Source: Volutella citrinella (Eukaryota > Ascomycota > Sordariomycetes > Hypocreales > Nectriaceae). Taken from it: DNA of 64,000 nt. This document shows, piece after piece, positions 20,305 to 30,755 of this stretch. The stretch is taken from NCBI GenBank assembly GCA_034401135.1, contig JAWZSP010000004.1, positions 124,001-188,000 on the forward strand, written 5' to 3'. The notes beneath the pieces are model-generated. The model was not told the DNA's origin, searched no databases, and was given only the letters and a program-made list of their open reading frames with translations. A program made the position numbers and the translations under genes. The number at the start of each line of letters is the position of its first letter. Position 1 is the first letter of the stretch.

Positions 20305-22602
20305 ATGGCAGCTGTGCAGCAACCCCGCTCACGCGCTGCCCGCCTGCTCTCTGGCATGACCAGATCCGGCCAGCAGGGCAGCACTGGCGGCGCAGCATCC
20401 TCGGCCACGGCCACGACGACGACGACGACGGCCCCTGGCACCACAATCGGCCCTCCGCCGCTCTCCATCTTCCTGACGAACCTGCGGCTCCTCGACCTCG
20501 ACCTGCGACAGGACTGGCCTGTAATTGGCCCAGAGACCTTTGCTGCTGCCGGCGCCCACGCCCAAGGGCAGAAGAAGCGAGTCCAGTCCGTTGAATGGGC
20601 CTTGTTCCAGCTGTTCGCTCTCTGGGACCCCGAAGAGACCAAAAAGGTGCTGTCGCTACGCTAGAATATCCGCTGTATCCATCAGACGTCGTGTGCTGAC
20701 ATGCTAGTGCTGTTACAGAAGCTGAAGCCATTCTTCCCCCCTTTGGACCAAGTCCAATCCGTCAACCTCCGCGCCGCCCTCCTCCGAGCCCTCGAACAAG
20801 CCAAGAAGAATGGAGCCCTCGGCCGAGACGCCATTGTCCGAAAGACAATGCTTGACGAGTGCAAGGGGGAGAGGCTCGAAGAGATCCTGGCCGCCTTCTC
20901 CGCTGCCGTCTTGAAGAAGGTCATCGAGGCCGAGACTGCCACCAGTGGCAGCCGAAGCGCGGCCTTGACACTTGCTCTCATGGACAGGGGATACCATGGC
21001 GGAAACGAAGATCTTCATACCATGATACTGGCACACAGGGTATCGCTCAACACTGTCCTCAACAGGAAAGCCGCTACCAACGCCCGACTCCACGACTTCT
21101 CCGACCTCCTAAGCATCAAAGAGCGGGGTATGACGAGGAGGAAGGAAGCAATCAATACCCAGGCCAACCAAGAGGGAAGCAAAACAGTCTCCGAAGACGC
21201 GAGAACCGAGATGTGGCGCCTGGTCCGCAACAACTGGTCCGGTAACGAGCGCTGGATGGAAACGCTGTTCCACGGGGACTCGGGCGCCAAGAAGGATGGC
21301 TTGTTGGCAATGCCCTTTGACAGAGTCTGGCGCAGGATTCAGCAAGGCAGGCTGGGTGAGCTAGAGGACCAGGGCGCAGGGCTTCTGCACCAGCTCGACG
21401 GGCGGGTTCAGGCACAGAGGGAGAGGCTGGAGAAGTGGCAGACCTTCCGCAAGAGGATGCACGACGATCGCATTCAAGCGTCTCCATCAAAGCAGCGGTC
21501 GCAGAACAAGGCACAAAAGGGTATTGACTTGGGTTTCGGGGCCCATGAAGCGCTTCACGTCGGACGAACAAGCCCGAGAAAGTTGACCCTTCGCAGTGAT
21601 GGCCCGAAACTCAATGCCGAGTATCGGGACCTCGTCCGTGGACTGGAGAGCGAGCTCTACGGGTCTGAGCCCCAGGCCTCCGAGACCCTGGACTACCTGC
21701 AGACGCCGAGAGTGCCGCGAATCAAGGCGAAGCAGCCATCGCCAATGATTGGCGAGGACGACGCCATGTCTGACATGAGCGACATTGACGACGAGCCCTT
21801 TCAACCCGAGGCGCCAATGCCCTCGTTCAGGGCCAAGCTGGAGAACTCAAAGCGATATCCAGTGCGACCGGAACCAACGCAGGCAGAGGATGTCTATGCG
21901 CAGCTCAAGACGTCATCCAGCTGTGGAAGCTCGCATCCGGATGGTGACGACGAGTCGCTGGGCAAGCGCGACTTCACCCCAGAGCTGGAGAGTGAGCCCA
22001 CTCCACACGCCGTCACCCCAATCCAATTTTCTTCGCCTCGCGTTCTAGATGACACGGCTGAAGAGGACACGCCACGGCCAGTGTCCGTGTCGCCGACGCA
22101 GGAGCTCGCCGACCAAATCTTGGAGTCTATGGAGCTGGCATCTCCGTCGCCCACCAAGCGCCCCAAGCCCCGCCACACCCTGTCGCTGGCCGAGCGGACA
22201 AGACTGTCCATGGCAAGAACCTCATTTGCCTACCCCGACCAGGATGAGCCGGAATTTCCAGTGCACCTGCCCACAGCAGGGCCGTCGATAACACTAGAAG
22301 CCAGCAGCCAAGATGCCGGCGATGACGGGGCCAACGACCTCCTCAGCCGCACCAGGAGGAGCATGGCCGGATTCGAAAAGGCCAAGCAAAAGGCCCAGCT
22401 GGACAGAAGAAGATCCTTGAGGAAGTCTAGGGCGCCGATGAGGAAGGAAGGCAGCTACTTCCCCGGGGTCACCGAAGAGGACGCAGAGCAGACAATGGTG
22501 CTGACGGAGGAGCTCATGGCGGAGGAAGACATGGAGGCGGTGTTTAGATCACGGCCCAAGATCAAGGCCAGCCCTCTCGCGAGTCCTACTCAGGAGTGGT
22601 AG
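20305..22602 (+). CDS. augmin complex subunit HAUS6-like
   Basis: Two exons: 20305-20646 and 20719-22602, giving 741 residues. Augmin binds spindle microtubules and recruits gamma-tubulin for branched nucleation. The N-terminal HAUS6 domain is clear: IFLTNLRLLDLDL, VEWALFQLFALWDP, FFPPLDQVQSVNLRAALLRAL, KKNGALGRD and RKTMLDECKGER, followed by LAAFSAAVLKK. The C-terminal half (after about residue 350) is acidic and low-complexity with many SP/TP sites (TSPRK, SPSPTKRPKPRH, PSPM), likely disordered and CDK-regulated. A Thr run near residue 35 comes from an (ACG)n microsatellite at about 20410-20430. The intron donor (AAG|GTGCTG) is weak, but phase and family alignment support it. Confidence 0.88.
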
Positions 22603-24631
22603 ACTGAGGAGGAGGAGCATGTAATCACGACTGACGAGTAGATGCCTAGTAATGACGAGGAGTCTAGACTCTCATTTTTCGGGACCGATAGGCCTGTGAT
22701 GCAGAGCACCGTGATCCCACAGTTGCCGAGGTTCAGGGTGGCAAGGGAGGATTGGCCACCTCGAACTTTGCGAGCCCCATATCCGCTTGTATTGAGTTCC
22801 TTCTCCACCCAGACTCAAGTGGCCACGGCCGTCTGCGACTGGTAATAACGGCTGGCGGATGTGCTTGGAATCCGCAGATCATGGATAGGGTTTTGTGCGT
22901 AAGTTGGTTAGCCAAAGCAAATACACCGTGGTCGTGGGTTTGGAGATGGAGCCGCATGTCTCAACACGTGTATTCAATTGCATCGAGGCCACGAGCCAGG
23001 CACCTGACGTTGGAGTTAACAAAGATGCCATGCATGATACCGCTGCCGCGTTTGTTCTCATACGGAGCCAGGGGCTGGGGATGCACAGAAATGTTTCTAG
23101 ATCACGCTACACACATTTAATCCTACCCCAGGATTTGTGTTTAATCATCGGCGCATATATAGATACAAGGCCTCTGAAACTGCAAATACTTGAATGGACA
23201 AAGGCCTGACCTTTGAATGTGTGTTGGGTTTGGAAAGGGATCGCGGGAAATTCCAGGTATTGGTTGCCGATGCGATAACTGCCGCTACGATCACGATTGA
23301 TACGACCTTCAGCTCACTTTGATATATGGTGCTACATCCCCACTGCCACGCCAAGTCTGTCACACAATTGGATCCCTGGGTCCCCGAGGGAGGCGTTGAT
23401 ATCCCCGGGCTTTGCCACCGGGGCCTGGCCGCCATATTCGACAATATCAAGTATACTCAACGACTAGAATCATTGAGATCCAGTGGAATTGGAGCTTCTA
23501 GTGGCACTCATTCCACCCTTCCAAGACTTGAGGCTGCGGGAGCGGCCTTTGCCGGTGGCGAAATTGCCAATGATAAGTGTTTTATTGTTGGTGGCATTGT
23601 GAAGGCATTTGCCCCCCGAGCCGCTGCCGGAAGGCAAATGAAACGAATTGGGTAGTCAGCTCATAAAACTGTTGCTATCGGATACCTATGCAAGACAAGC
23701 ATTCGGCTCCCCAGTTTCCCGCGTGACGCCAAGATGGAGCTGCCAACATGCCAAGCCATGCGCCATCTGGAGAACTCGGGTGGCAATATTCGGGCGTGGT
23801 GCTTGATATGGCAGGAAAGTAGCAAAGAAACCGTTCCTCCGCGGAATGGACCAGAAAGACCAATCTCGGATCTGCCAGTCTCCGCGCGCACTACCGCGTC
23901 CCATGGCCTGTCAAAGTTTATGGTTGAATACTAACAATGCGCCGGTGAATCGGTTAACCCAGAATGGAAGCTATACCCGGGAACTATGGATTGTTGCACT
24001 AGGAGCTTAACAGCATTCCGTCTGGGGTTTGACAATGGGGACTGGTTACCCGTTTATCTTTGTCTGTTGAGTGGTTCAGTTGCAAGTAGAGCTTGTGCTA
24101 GACGAAGCTTGACAGCTACAAGCTCCTTAGGGATAGCGGGTGATGCTAAGTATAGGGAGGGAGCTTGAGTTTTGAGTTTCTACGCCTTCAGCTACCCCTC
24201 GGATTTGAAGTCCTGGTCCGGCCGTAATGCAAACTGAAATAGTTAAAACTATCAGATGAGGTTCTGAACAAGGTTCGTCGCGCGGCATGTCCCGGATTGG
24301 GCGAGTTGAAATTCCGCCCGGGAACAACCAGAAAGGCTAATGGCGAATATGCCACAACTCTATCACAGCTCGCTGCCTTCTAGAGCAAAAGGAGGCAATG
24401 GCTGTTTATCCTTCTTTCTATGCATCGTTGAAAGATTATTCCGCCTCAATTGCGGGGAGGGAGAGTGCCCCGCCCTACCCTTCATCTGCTTAGACATTGT
24501 GTTTACTATACGGCCCTAGACAGGGATCTGAACAGGGATATCTCAACGGCAAGAGACAATCCTCCACCCGGGCGACTCTACAGGCCGCACAAACCAAAGG
24601 GCTGATCCCTGTACTGCTCAGATTTTGCCCT

Positions 24632-24748
24632 AGGATCTGGACCTAGGATCTGGACCTAGCCGTGAGCCGTGGTCAGGATCCGCAAAGCTCCACGATCTTC
24701 GCTCACGATCCACGCTGTGCTCCACGCTCCATACTCCACGCTCCACGT
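24632..24748. repeat. short direct-repeat cluster
   Basis: The unit AGGATCTGGACCT occurs twice in tandem at about 24632-24657, followed by CGTGAGCCGTGG. Downstream, several near-copies of CCACGCTC and CACGATC(C/T) lie at about 24689-24748. It looks like an unstable minisatellite. No function is evident. Confidence 0.6.
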
Positions 24749-26058
24749 GAGGCTGAACGCTAACAAAGGTAGTATAGCAGAGCAACGGTCCCGCATTGGC
24801 AGTTGATGAAAGCAAATGCCGTTCGTGGAGTAACGGGCAAAGGCAAGCTCCCAAGATGTAGCGGTGGACGGAAGATCGCTCTACTCTGTGGGAACTCGGC
24901 AGATTACCCCGGATACGTGGTATTACCGTTCAGTGCGTTGCGGAACGAGACGGCCTTGGCAATACCGAAGGCAATAGAGATCCGTTCCTGCGCGGGAAAC
25001 GGGGAGGACTCTGTCATAGTAAATGCAGTTAAAATGAATGCAAGTCTCAAGGGAGAGGGCCAGTGCGGCATTTCCCCATGTGGGAAGCAAGCGATGGAGC
25101 TCCTTTCTCTCGGCTGTCGGACGGTAAGCTCCTTGAAGGAAAACAGTGGCTAGAACTCAGGGGTTGGCAGATCAGGGGAAGCTCCCAGGCAAGCATACCA
25201 CTGCAGGTGGACGGGACGGTGGGTTCTAGCCCTGAGCTGAAATGCTCGCCACGGCCTGGAACAATCACAGGCCGCAACGCCATTGCTGGATGTGGGCAAA
25301 CCAGGTTTCTGCCCTCGGTTTCTGCCCACGGCCGGCAGGGGGCTGAGATGATGGCCAGCTTGAACGGTGATCCATCACGCTTTACGCAAAGCGGGCAACC
25401 GGTGACAGCAAGGACATCTGATGGATATTCAAGGTCTAATTTTCAGCTTCATCTTGGAGGAATGTGGCATCGATTACCAGACGAAATGGCTGTCTTTTGC
25501 TCTTGCACGGCCAATACATACCGGCTGCTGGGCTCTAGCTTGCACAGCTGAACCGAGGGGGACTGCCATCCAGAGCGATGTAGCTTGTATCTCGACGGAA
25601 ACCCTCTGCGCCTAGTCTAGTCGGCAAAGCTTAGCAGAGACTACAGAGGTAAACTGCGATGAGCCGTTGGGGCAGCAGGATGATTGTGGAGAGGGAGGCT
25701 AGCAGGGGCACTCATTCCTGCCCTGGATCCAAGGGGGCGCGGCCAATATTCGATCGGAACGGCTATTTCGCGACTCCTTTCCCTTTGAGACAGTGACAGC
25801 GTGTAAGTGGTGGCCATGGGGGGGACGTAGATGTCTCGGCCGTATTAGCGTGTCGACCACTGGCCGGCATTAGAATCCCTTATCCGCGCCAAAGCCAGAT
25901 TATGTTGGAATGAAAGGACGAACCTTGGGCCAAACGGGTAAAGCTTGTTGGATTTTATCGTCTGCCGGTAATACCAGCGCGACGATGGTGGAGGATGGAG
26001 CGTGTTCTGCTGGGTGGCAGGCCGACGACGAGTCTCGGATCCATCGCTCCGATGGCAG

Positions 26059-26066
26059 TATTTAAA
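26059..26066 (+). promoter_or_regulatory. TATA-like box
   Basis: TATTTAAA lies about 140 bp upstream of the ATG of the Cys-rich repeat protein, a reasonable position for a strongly expressed fungal gene. Confidence 0.5.
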
Positions 26067-26202
26067 CCGTGTTTTCTCTCCGCGAGATGGAGTTGACAGG
26101 ATAAGCTCGTTGTCCGTACTCAGAGTGAAGAGTCAGACGGCGCTTGTATCCCCCCCCCTTCATCATCTTCACTGCATTGGACAATTACTGCCCACATTCA
26201 TC

Positions 26203-28278
26203 ATGAAGCTGTCCAGCTTTTTGACACTGGCCCTTGTGTCGCTGGGAGCTGCCGCCAACCTGCAGCCCAGACAGGCGGCCAACTGCCCTACAGGCTCCAC
26301 GGGTCTCCCCAACACTGACGGCAAGGCGCCCAACTGCAAGTGCGCCGACCCGGCCACATACGACCCGGGTTCCAACACCTGTATAACCTGCCCCAAGAAC
26401 CCTGCCACCAACAAGTTCCCCAACTGTGCCGCCGGCTGTGATGCCACCACCGCCAAGGAAGGCTACGATCCCGACACCAACACCTGCAGGGCTTGCCCCA
26501 AGACCCCCGTTGACTTGACTCCCGATGCTGGTTCTACCTGGCCCCAGTGCAAGTGTCCCACCGCTGGAGGTGCCGCCCAGTACTACAACAAGGTCACGGA
26601 GAAGTGCGGTGTCTGTCCCAAAGGCGCCGAGAATTACGGCACAACCGCCGGCGGCACTCAAGCCCAGTACGAGGGTGGCACCTGCCCTTGTGCGGACTTT
26701 GCCTACTACGACGCCACCCAGAACAAGTGCGGAAAGTGCCCTGCTGGCAACTCGTTTGGCAAGTGGCCCAACTGCCAGTGCTCTTCCGGCCAGTACGACA
26801 AGAGAACCAACACCTGTGGAACCTGTCCAAAGGACTCGACGGGCCAGTACGGTGTCTGTCAGTGTTCTGCGCCGGGCGCAAGCTACTATCTGTTCGGCCC
26901 CATCATCACCATCACCGCTGGTAGCCCCCCCGCCATTGGAGATCCTCCAGTCGGCGACAACTCTTGCGGCGTCTGCCCTGCCCCCGGTACCAGCCCCAAC
27001 CAGCACGGCCTTGTCGGCGCGACGGTCAAGTACAGCGATAACACGTTGTCGACCACCGCGTGCCAGTGCGACTCTGGCTACACATATGATCGCAAGTCCA
27101 ACACCTGTGGAGTGTGCCCCGCTGACGCCAAGACGTCCACCCCCCACCCCAACTGCGTGTGCTACGATACGAATGAGCAGTACGATCCTCTGTCGCAGAC
27201 GTGCCAGGGCTGTCCCACCGATGCCTCTGGTAACTTCCCTAACTGCCAATGCCTGAGGTCCGGCCAGACGTACGATGGCAAGACCAACTCTTGCGGCCAG
27301 TGCTCTGGTACAGGCATCACCGGAGACTACCCCAACTGCAAGTGTTCCGACACCACCGAGCTGTACGACCCCAAGAGCGCCATGTGCGGAAAGTGTCCCA
27401 CCGTGGCCGTGGGCAAGAACTGGCCCAACTGCGACTGCGGCATCAACTACGACCCCTACGACCGGCCCTCCAACACCTGTGGAAAGTGCCCCCCTGACGC
27501 AAAGAGCGGCGGAGTTCACCCCAACTGCCAATGCCTCAAGCCTGGAGACACGTACAATGTCAAGACCAGCACCTGCGGAAAGTGCCCTACCGGCGCCACT
27601 GGAGACTTTGGAGCTTGCAAGTGCCCCGACGGCCTCACGTATAACCCTACCGACAACACCTGCTCCTCCTCTGGCCCCCAGTGCCCCAGCGATGCCACCG
27701 GCAAGTACCCCGACTGCAAGTGCACGCCGCCCAAGACGTACAACGAGAAGGACAACAAGTGCGAGGTTGCTCCCAAGCCTTGCCCTGAGGGCTCCACTGG
27801 GGAACCGGGTCTCTGCAAGTGTCCCGCCGGCACCATCTACGACAAGAATGTCAACCTCTGCCTGTGCGGTGACGAGGCTACCTTCGTCGCTAAGCTCAAG
27901 GTCTGCGAGTGCCGCAAGATCAAGGGCGAGATTTACAACAACGCCAAGCGCACATGCGACTGCCCGGCCAACTACAAGATCAGTGGCGGCCAGTGCGTCG
28001 TCGACTGCGGCTCGTCTGCCGACTACGACACCAAGGGCAAGAAGTGCGTCTGCAAGACCAAGTCGTATGAGTACAACGTCCAGCGCAAGCAGTGCTGCCC
28101 CAAGGGCACCACCTGGAGCACCACCTTTGGCAAGTGCGTCTGCCTCAACGGCCAGTACTACAGCAACGCCCAGAAGAAGTGCGTCTCCTGCGGCGGTGGC
28201 CGTAAGTACAGCTACTCCCGCGAGGGCTGCTTCTGCCCCAGCGGCCAGAAGTACGTCAAGAACAAGTGCCAGAAGTAG
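26203..28278 (+). CDS. secreted Cys-rich tandem-repeat protein
   Basis: Single exon, 691 residues from the ATG that starts a signal peptide (MKLSSFLTLALVSLGAAA; mature end probably near LQPRQ, a Kex2-like site). The frame is open upstream to 26002, but that part is not coding-like. After the signal the protein is a chain of about fifteen units of 29-48 residues with a core CP-x-(6-10)-PNC-x-C-x(4-8)-YD-x(2-4)-NTC-x-x-CP, then four diverging Cys-rich units at the C-terminus. With five or six cysteines per unit it should be a rigid disulfide rod, secreted or wall-bound. I see no GPI signal or catalytic motif. The repeats resemble EGF- or TNFR-type modules only loosely. It may be an adhesin, wall protein or host-interaction protein. 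Confidence 0.85.
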   Translation: MKLSSFLTLALVSLGAAANLQPRQAANCPTGSTGLPNTDGKAPNCKCADPATYDPGSNTCITCPKNPATNKFPNCAAGCDATTAKEGYDPDTNTCRACPKTPVDLTPDAGSTWPQCKCPTAGGAAQYYNKVTEKCGVCPKGAENYGTTAGGTQAQYEGGTCPCADFAYYDATQNKCGKCPAGNSFGKWPNCQCSSGQYDKRTNTCGTCPKDSTGQYGVCQCSAPGASYYLFGPIITITAGSPPAIGDPPVGDNSCGVCPAPGTSPNQHGLVGATVKYSDNTLSTTACQCDSGYTYDRKSNTCGVCPADAKTSTPHPNCVCYDTNEQYDPLSQTCQGCPTDASGNFPNCQCLRSGQTYDGKTNSCGQCSGTGITGDYPNCKCSDTTELYDPKSAMCGKCPTVAVGKNWPNCDCGINYDPYDRPSNTCGKCPPDAKSGGVHPNCQCLKPGDTYNVKTSTCGKCPTGATGDFGACKCPDGLTYNPTDNTCSSSGPQCPSDATGKYPDCKCTPPKTYNEKDNKCEVAPKPCPEGSTGEPGLCKCPAGTIYDKNVNLCLCGDEATFVAKLKVCECRKIKGEIYNNAKRTCDCPANYKISGGQCVVDCGSSADYDTKGKKCVCKTKSYEYNVQRKQCCPKGTTWSTTFGKCVCLNGQYYSNAQKKCVSCGGGRKYSYSREGCFCPSGQKYVKNKCQK

Positions 28279-29075
28279 GCGCAGAACAACATTGGCCATC
28301 CTGGTCGTGTGTTCTAAGATGGGATTAGGGGGGGCCCGGGTTGTGAGACGGGCGTCATGGAGGACTTGCTAATAGGTATCATGTCTGAAATCTGCAACGG
28401 ATGGCGTACACAAGGGAGAGTGTAAACTAGTATTTTTATGGCTAACTCGTCTACGTCCATGACTGATGATGATGTGCCGCCCGCATTGCTTAATTGAAAA
28501 GACTTCTGTCATGGTACAGCCACAGATCCAAAGGATTCCATTCCAAGTTCCAACACGATGACATTCCTGTTTGATGTACACGTAGTACTCTCTTGAGCTT
28601 TGCATGAACAAGACAATGAGTAGTTTCACCACGAGATTACAAGTGCTCGCTGAACAACGCTATCCCCTACTCGGCTTTGGACTCCTCCAACACATGACCA
28701 GGACATGTCGTTCTCACACTAAGCAGCGTATGGTACACGCGTTGTACTCATTGGCTTAAATAGGATGCACATTTCGTCGCCTAGGGTAGCTGCTGGCAAT
28801 GTCGTCTTCACTCTTCAGCTCAATCGTCTCTGGGAGAGCCGCAATAGGCTTGTCAAAGGCTGAACGAATGTTGCAATGAATAATTCTATCCGCTATCAAT
28901 CTGTGATGTTCCAACAACTTCCACCATTCCTAGCCTGAGAAAACCCTAGTGCAGGGAGGAAAAACTCTAGCCAGACGAAACTAACGTCAACAATTTCTAC
29001 GCAACCTGACACCCAGCCCCTGAACCCCTGAATGATTCGAATCCCGCCACCTCCACGTCCTCCGGTTACTGGCGC
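28279..29075. other. convergent 3' spacer
   Basis: Tail-to-tail stretch of 797 bp between the two secreted-protein genes. No gene is supported. Confidence 0.5.
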
Positions 29076-29327
29076 TTAGCACTTCTTCCGGCCATTGTAC
29101 TGGCCAATTGTGATGCACTTGTGCTTGCCCGTGTATTTCCAGCTCTTGTTGTCGGGGTGCGAGTCGGGGCACACGCACTGCGCAAAGCCGGGCTGGTAGC
29201 CGCACTTGACGGCGCAGCGGTGGCCGTCGGAGTAGTAGCACGAGCCGGCCTGGCCGATGGGGCACGTGAAGGCGTTGGCGGTGCCTAGCAGGCTGGCGGC
29301 GGCGAGGGCGATGGTGGTGAACTTCAT
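29076..29327 (-). CDS. small secreted eight-cysteine protein
   Basis: Single exon, 83 residues. An N-terminal signal peptide (MKFTTIALAAASLLGTANA) is followed by a mature chain of about 64 residues with eight cysteines spaced C-x7-C-x7-C-x3-C-x8-C-x-C-x17-C-x11-C and a basic tail ending NGRKKC. The size, even cysteine number and basic charge fit a small secreted effector or antimicrobial-type protein. I do not recognise a family. A TATAAA on the minus strand (29442-29437) lies about 110 bp upstream of the ATG. It is convergent with the larger Cys-rich secreted protein, so the two could be co-expressed. Confidence 0.75.
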   Translation of the reverse strand: MKFTTIALAAASLLGTANAFTCPIGQAGSCYYSDGHRCAVKCGYQPGFAQCVCPDSHPDNKSWKYTGKHKCITIGQYNGRKKC

Positions 29328-30755
29328 GTTGGTGGTTTGGGGGTAAGAGTTGCGGGATGAGCTTGGTGGTTGAAGTAGTTGAGATGAGATGGAAGTGTTT
29401 GTTGATGGATAATCTAGAATTGCAACAACGGATTGTTTTATACTTCATCCTGTCAACTCCCATGAGCTTCGTCTGGCATTGCTTCTGAGCTTCCATCAAG
29501 ACCAACCCGTATGAGTGTATTCGGAAGCAACTTGCGCAGCAGTGATGGAGCGGCACAGACCATCGCGAGTGGACACTGTTGTGGCATTGGTAGATCTGTA
29601 AATTGGCTGAATCGGGAACTTAACTGCGCTAGATGAGGTAGTGGGCATGGCGAGGTGTGAAAATGCTGTATGCTGCAGTCATCAAGTCCGTGCCCCTCTC
29701 AGCCCCGAGCCGGATGATGCATGCAGGCCACTCCCGAGGCTGACGATGCAGGGGAGGGATTCATAGTCACTCGCGGCTGGTGACGTGAAGAGTAGCTATG
29801 GCAGAGTCTTAAAAATAGAGCAGTTATATCTGATACGGCCTTGCTGACATGCTGCCAGAGTATCCTTGCGGGACATCAACGTAGATGGGCGTCTTGAATG
29901 CCTCGGACGTATCACGGCTCATCGCTCCATAGTAAGCAGAGCGCGGACATCAGCAATCGGCCATCGGCACGGGAAGCCTTGTCAGACTGCCGGATTTCCA
30001 ACCATTGAAAGCGCATCTTCAGTCCATTTACGGTCTTTTCAATGCCTTACGCGGTACACACAACCATGGCACGATTCAATAAGAACTCTCTCTATTCTAA
30101 GCCCCAGTGTATACAGAAAGTAATGGCGTATTGCTGCAACACGATACTGGATCTGAGTGGCTGGTAGCTGTGACGAGGGCGAAGTTCGTGGCCCATCAGC
30201 ACCGGTCTCGGGAAATAGGTGTGAGTTCTAGCCCCAATACCGATGCGTGATGGAAGACTCTATGATGCCGTGATCTCACTCAGGGCTTACTGCCATATGG
30301 GTGAGTAAACTTCCCAACCGTAAATATTCAGCCATTAATTCTTGGTCTATTTCACATGAATATCGTGCCTCTAGCTGCAAGACATGGAAGGGGTTGGGCA
30401 TTCCCCACAAGGTCTTCACAATCTGCAGTGTTTCACTTGGTGAGACGCATGGCGCCAGGAACGCCGTTTGATAACATCGACAACGGGTCTGACATGTAGC
30501 TCCGATCTTGCAGACCCACAAAAGGGACGAATATTCGAGGGCCCAATACCTCGGGATATCTTGTCGCGAGACATTCATTGCACCGAACCAGCCTTCAGTC
30601 TTGAGATGAATCACAACACGAATTATGTAACTGAATAGGTCGGATTCCAGTCGAAAACCCGGGGACGCGCTGTTTATCTCTCTATTTCATAATCTACTTC
30701 GTAACTCAACAGATTCAGTTAAAGTAGTACGACGCGCCGTCACACTACTCAGTGC
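29328..30755. other. gene-poor spacer
   Basis: A 1.4-kb stretch without a supported gene apart from the secreted protein's promoter. A minus-strand frame of 112 codons (30276-30614) is the best candidate, but it matches no family I know. Confidence 0.45.
29437..29442 (-). promoter_or_regulatory. TATA box
   Basis: TATAAA on the minus strand, about 110 bp upstream of the ATG of the 83-residue secreted protein. Confidence 0.55.

Larger units (their letters stand above)
22603..26202. other. 3.6-kb gene-poor region
   Basis: The longest stretch here without a supported gene. All open frames are short, lack family resemblance and have unfavourable codon use. It contains a local cluster of short direct repeats at about 24630-24750 (listed separately). 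The last 200 bp form the promoter of the Cys-rich repeat protein. I saw no tRNA, rRNA or transposase remnant. Confidence 0.5.

Noticed and set aside
26185..28299. 704-codon minus-strand open frame opposite the Cys-rich repeat gene
   Set aside because: It mirrors the sense gene's codon bias (C/G third positions remove stops on the other strand). Its product is a low-complexity Ala/Gly/Val/Leu string without a family, and the sense strand has a signal peptide and regular cysteines.
30276..30614. 112-codon minus-strand frame
   Set aside because: No recognisable family, no good upstream signals and a codon pattern unlike the neighbouring genes. Kept only as a note.
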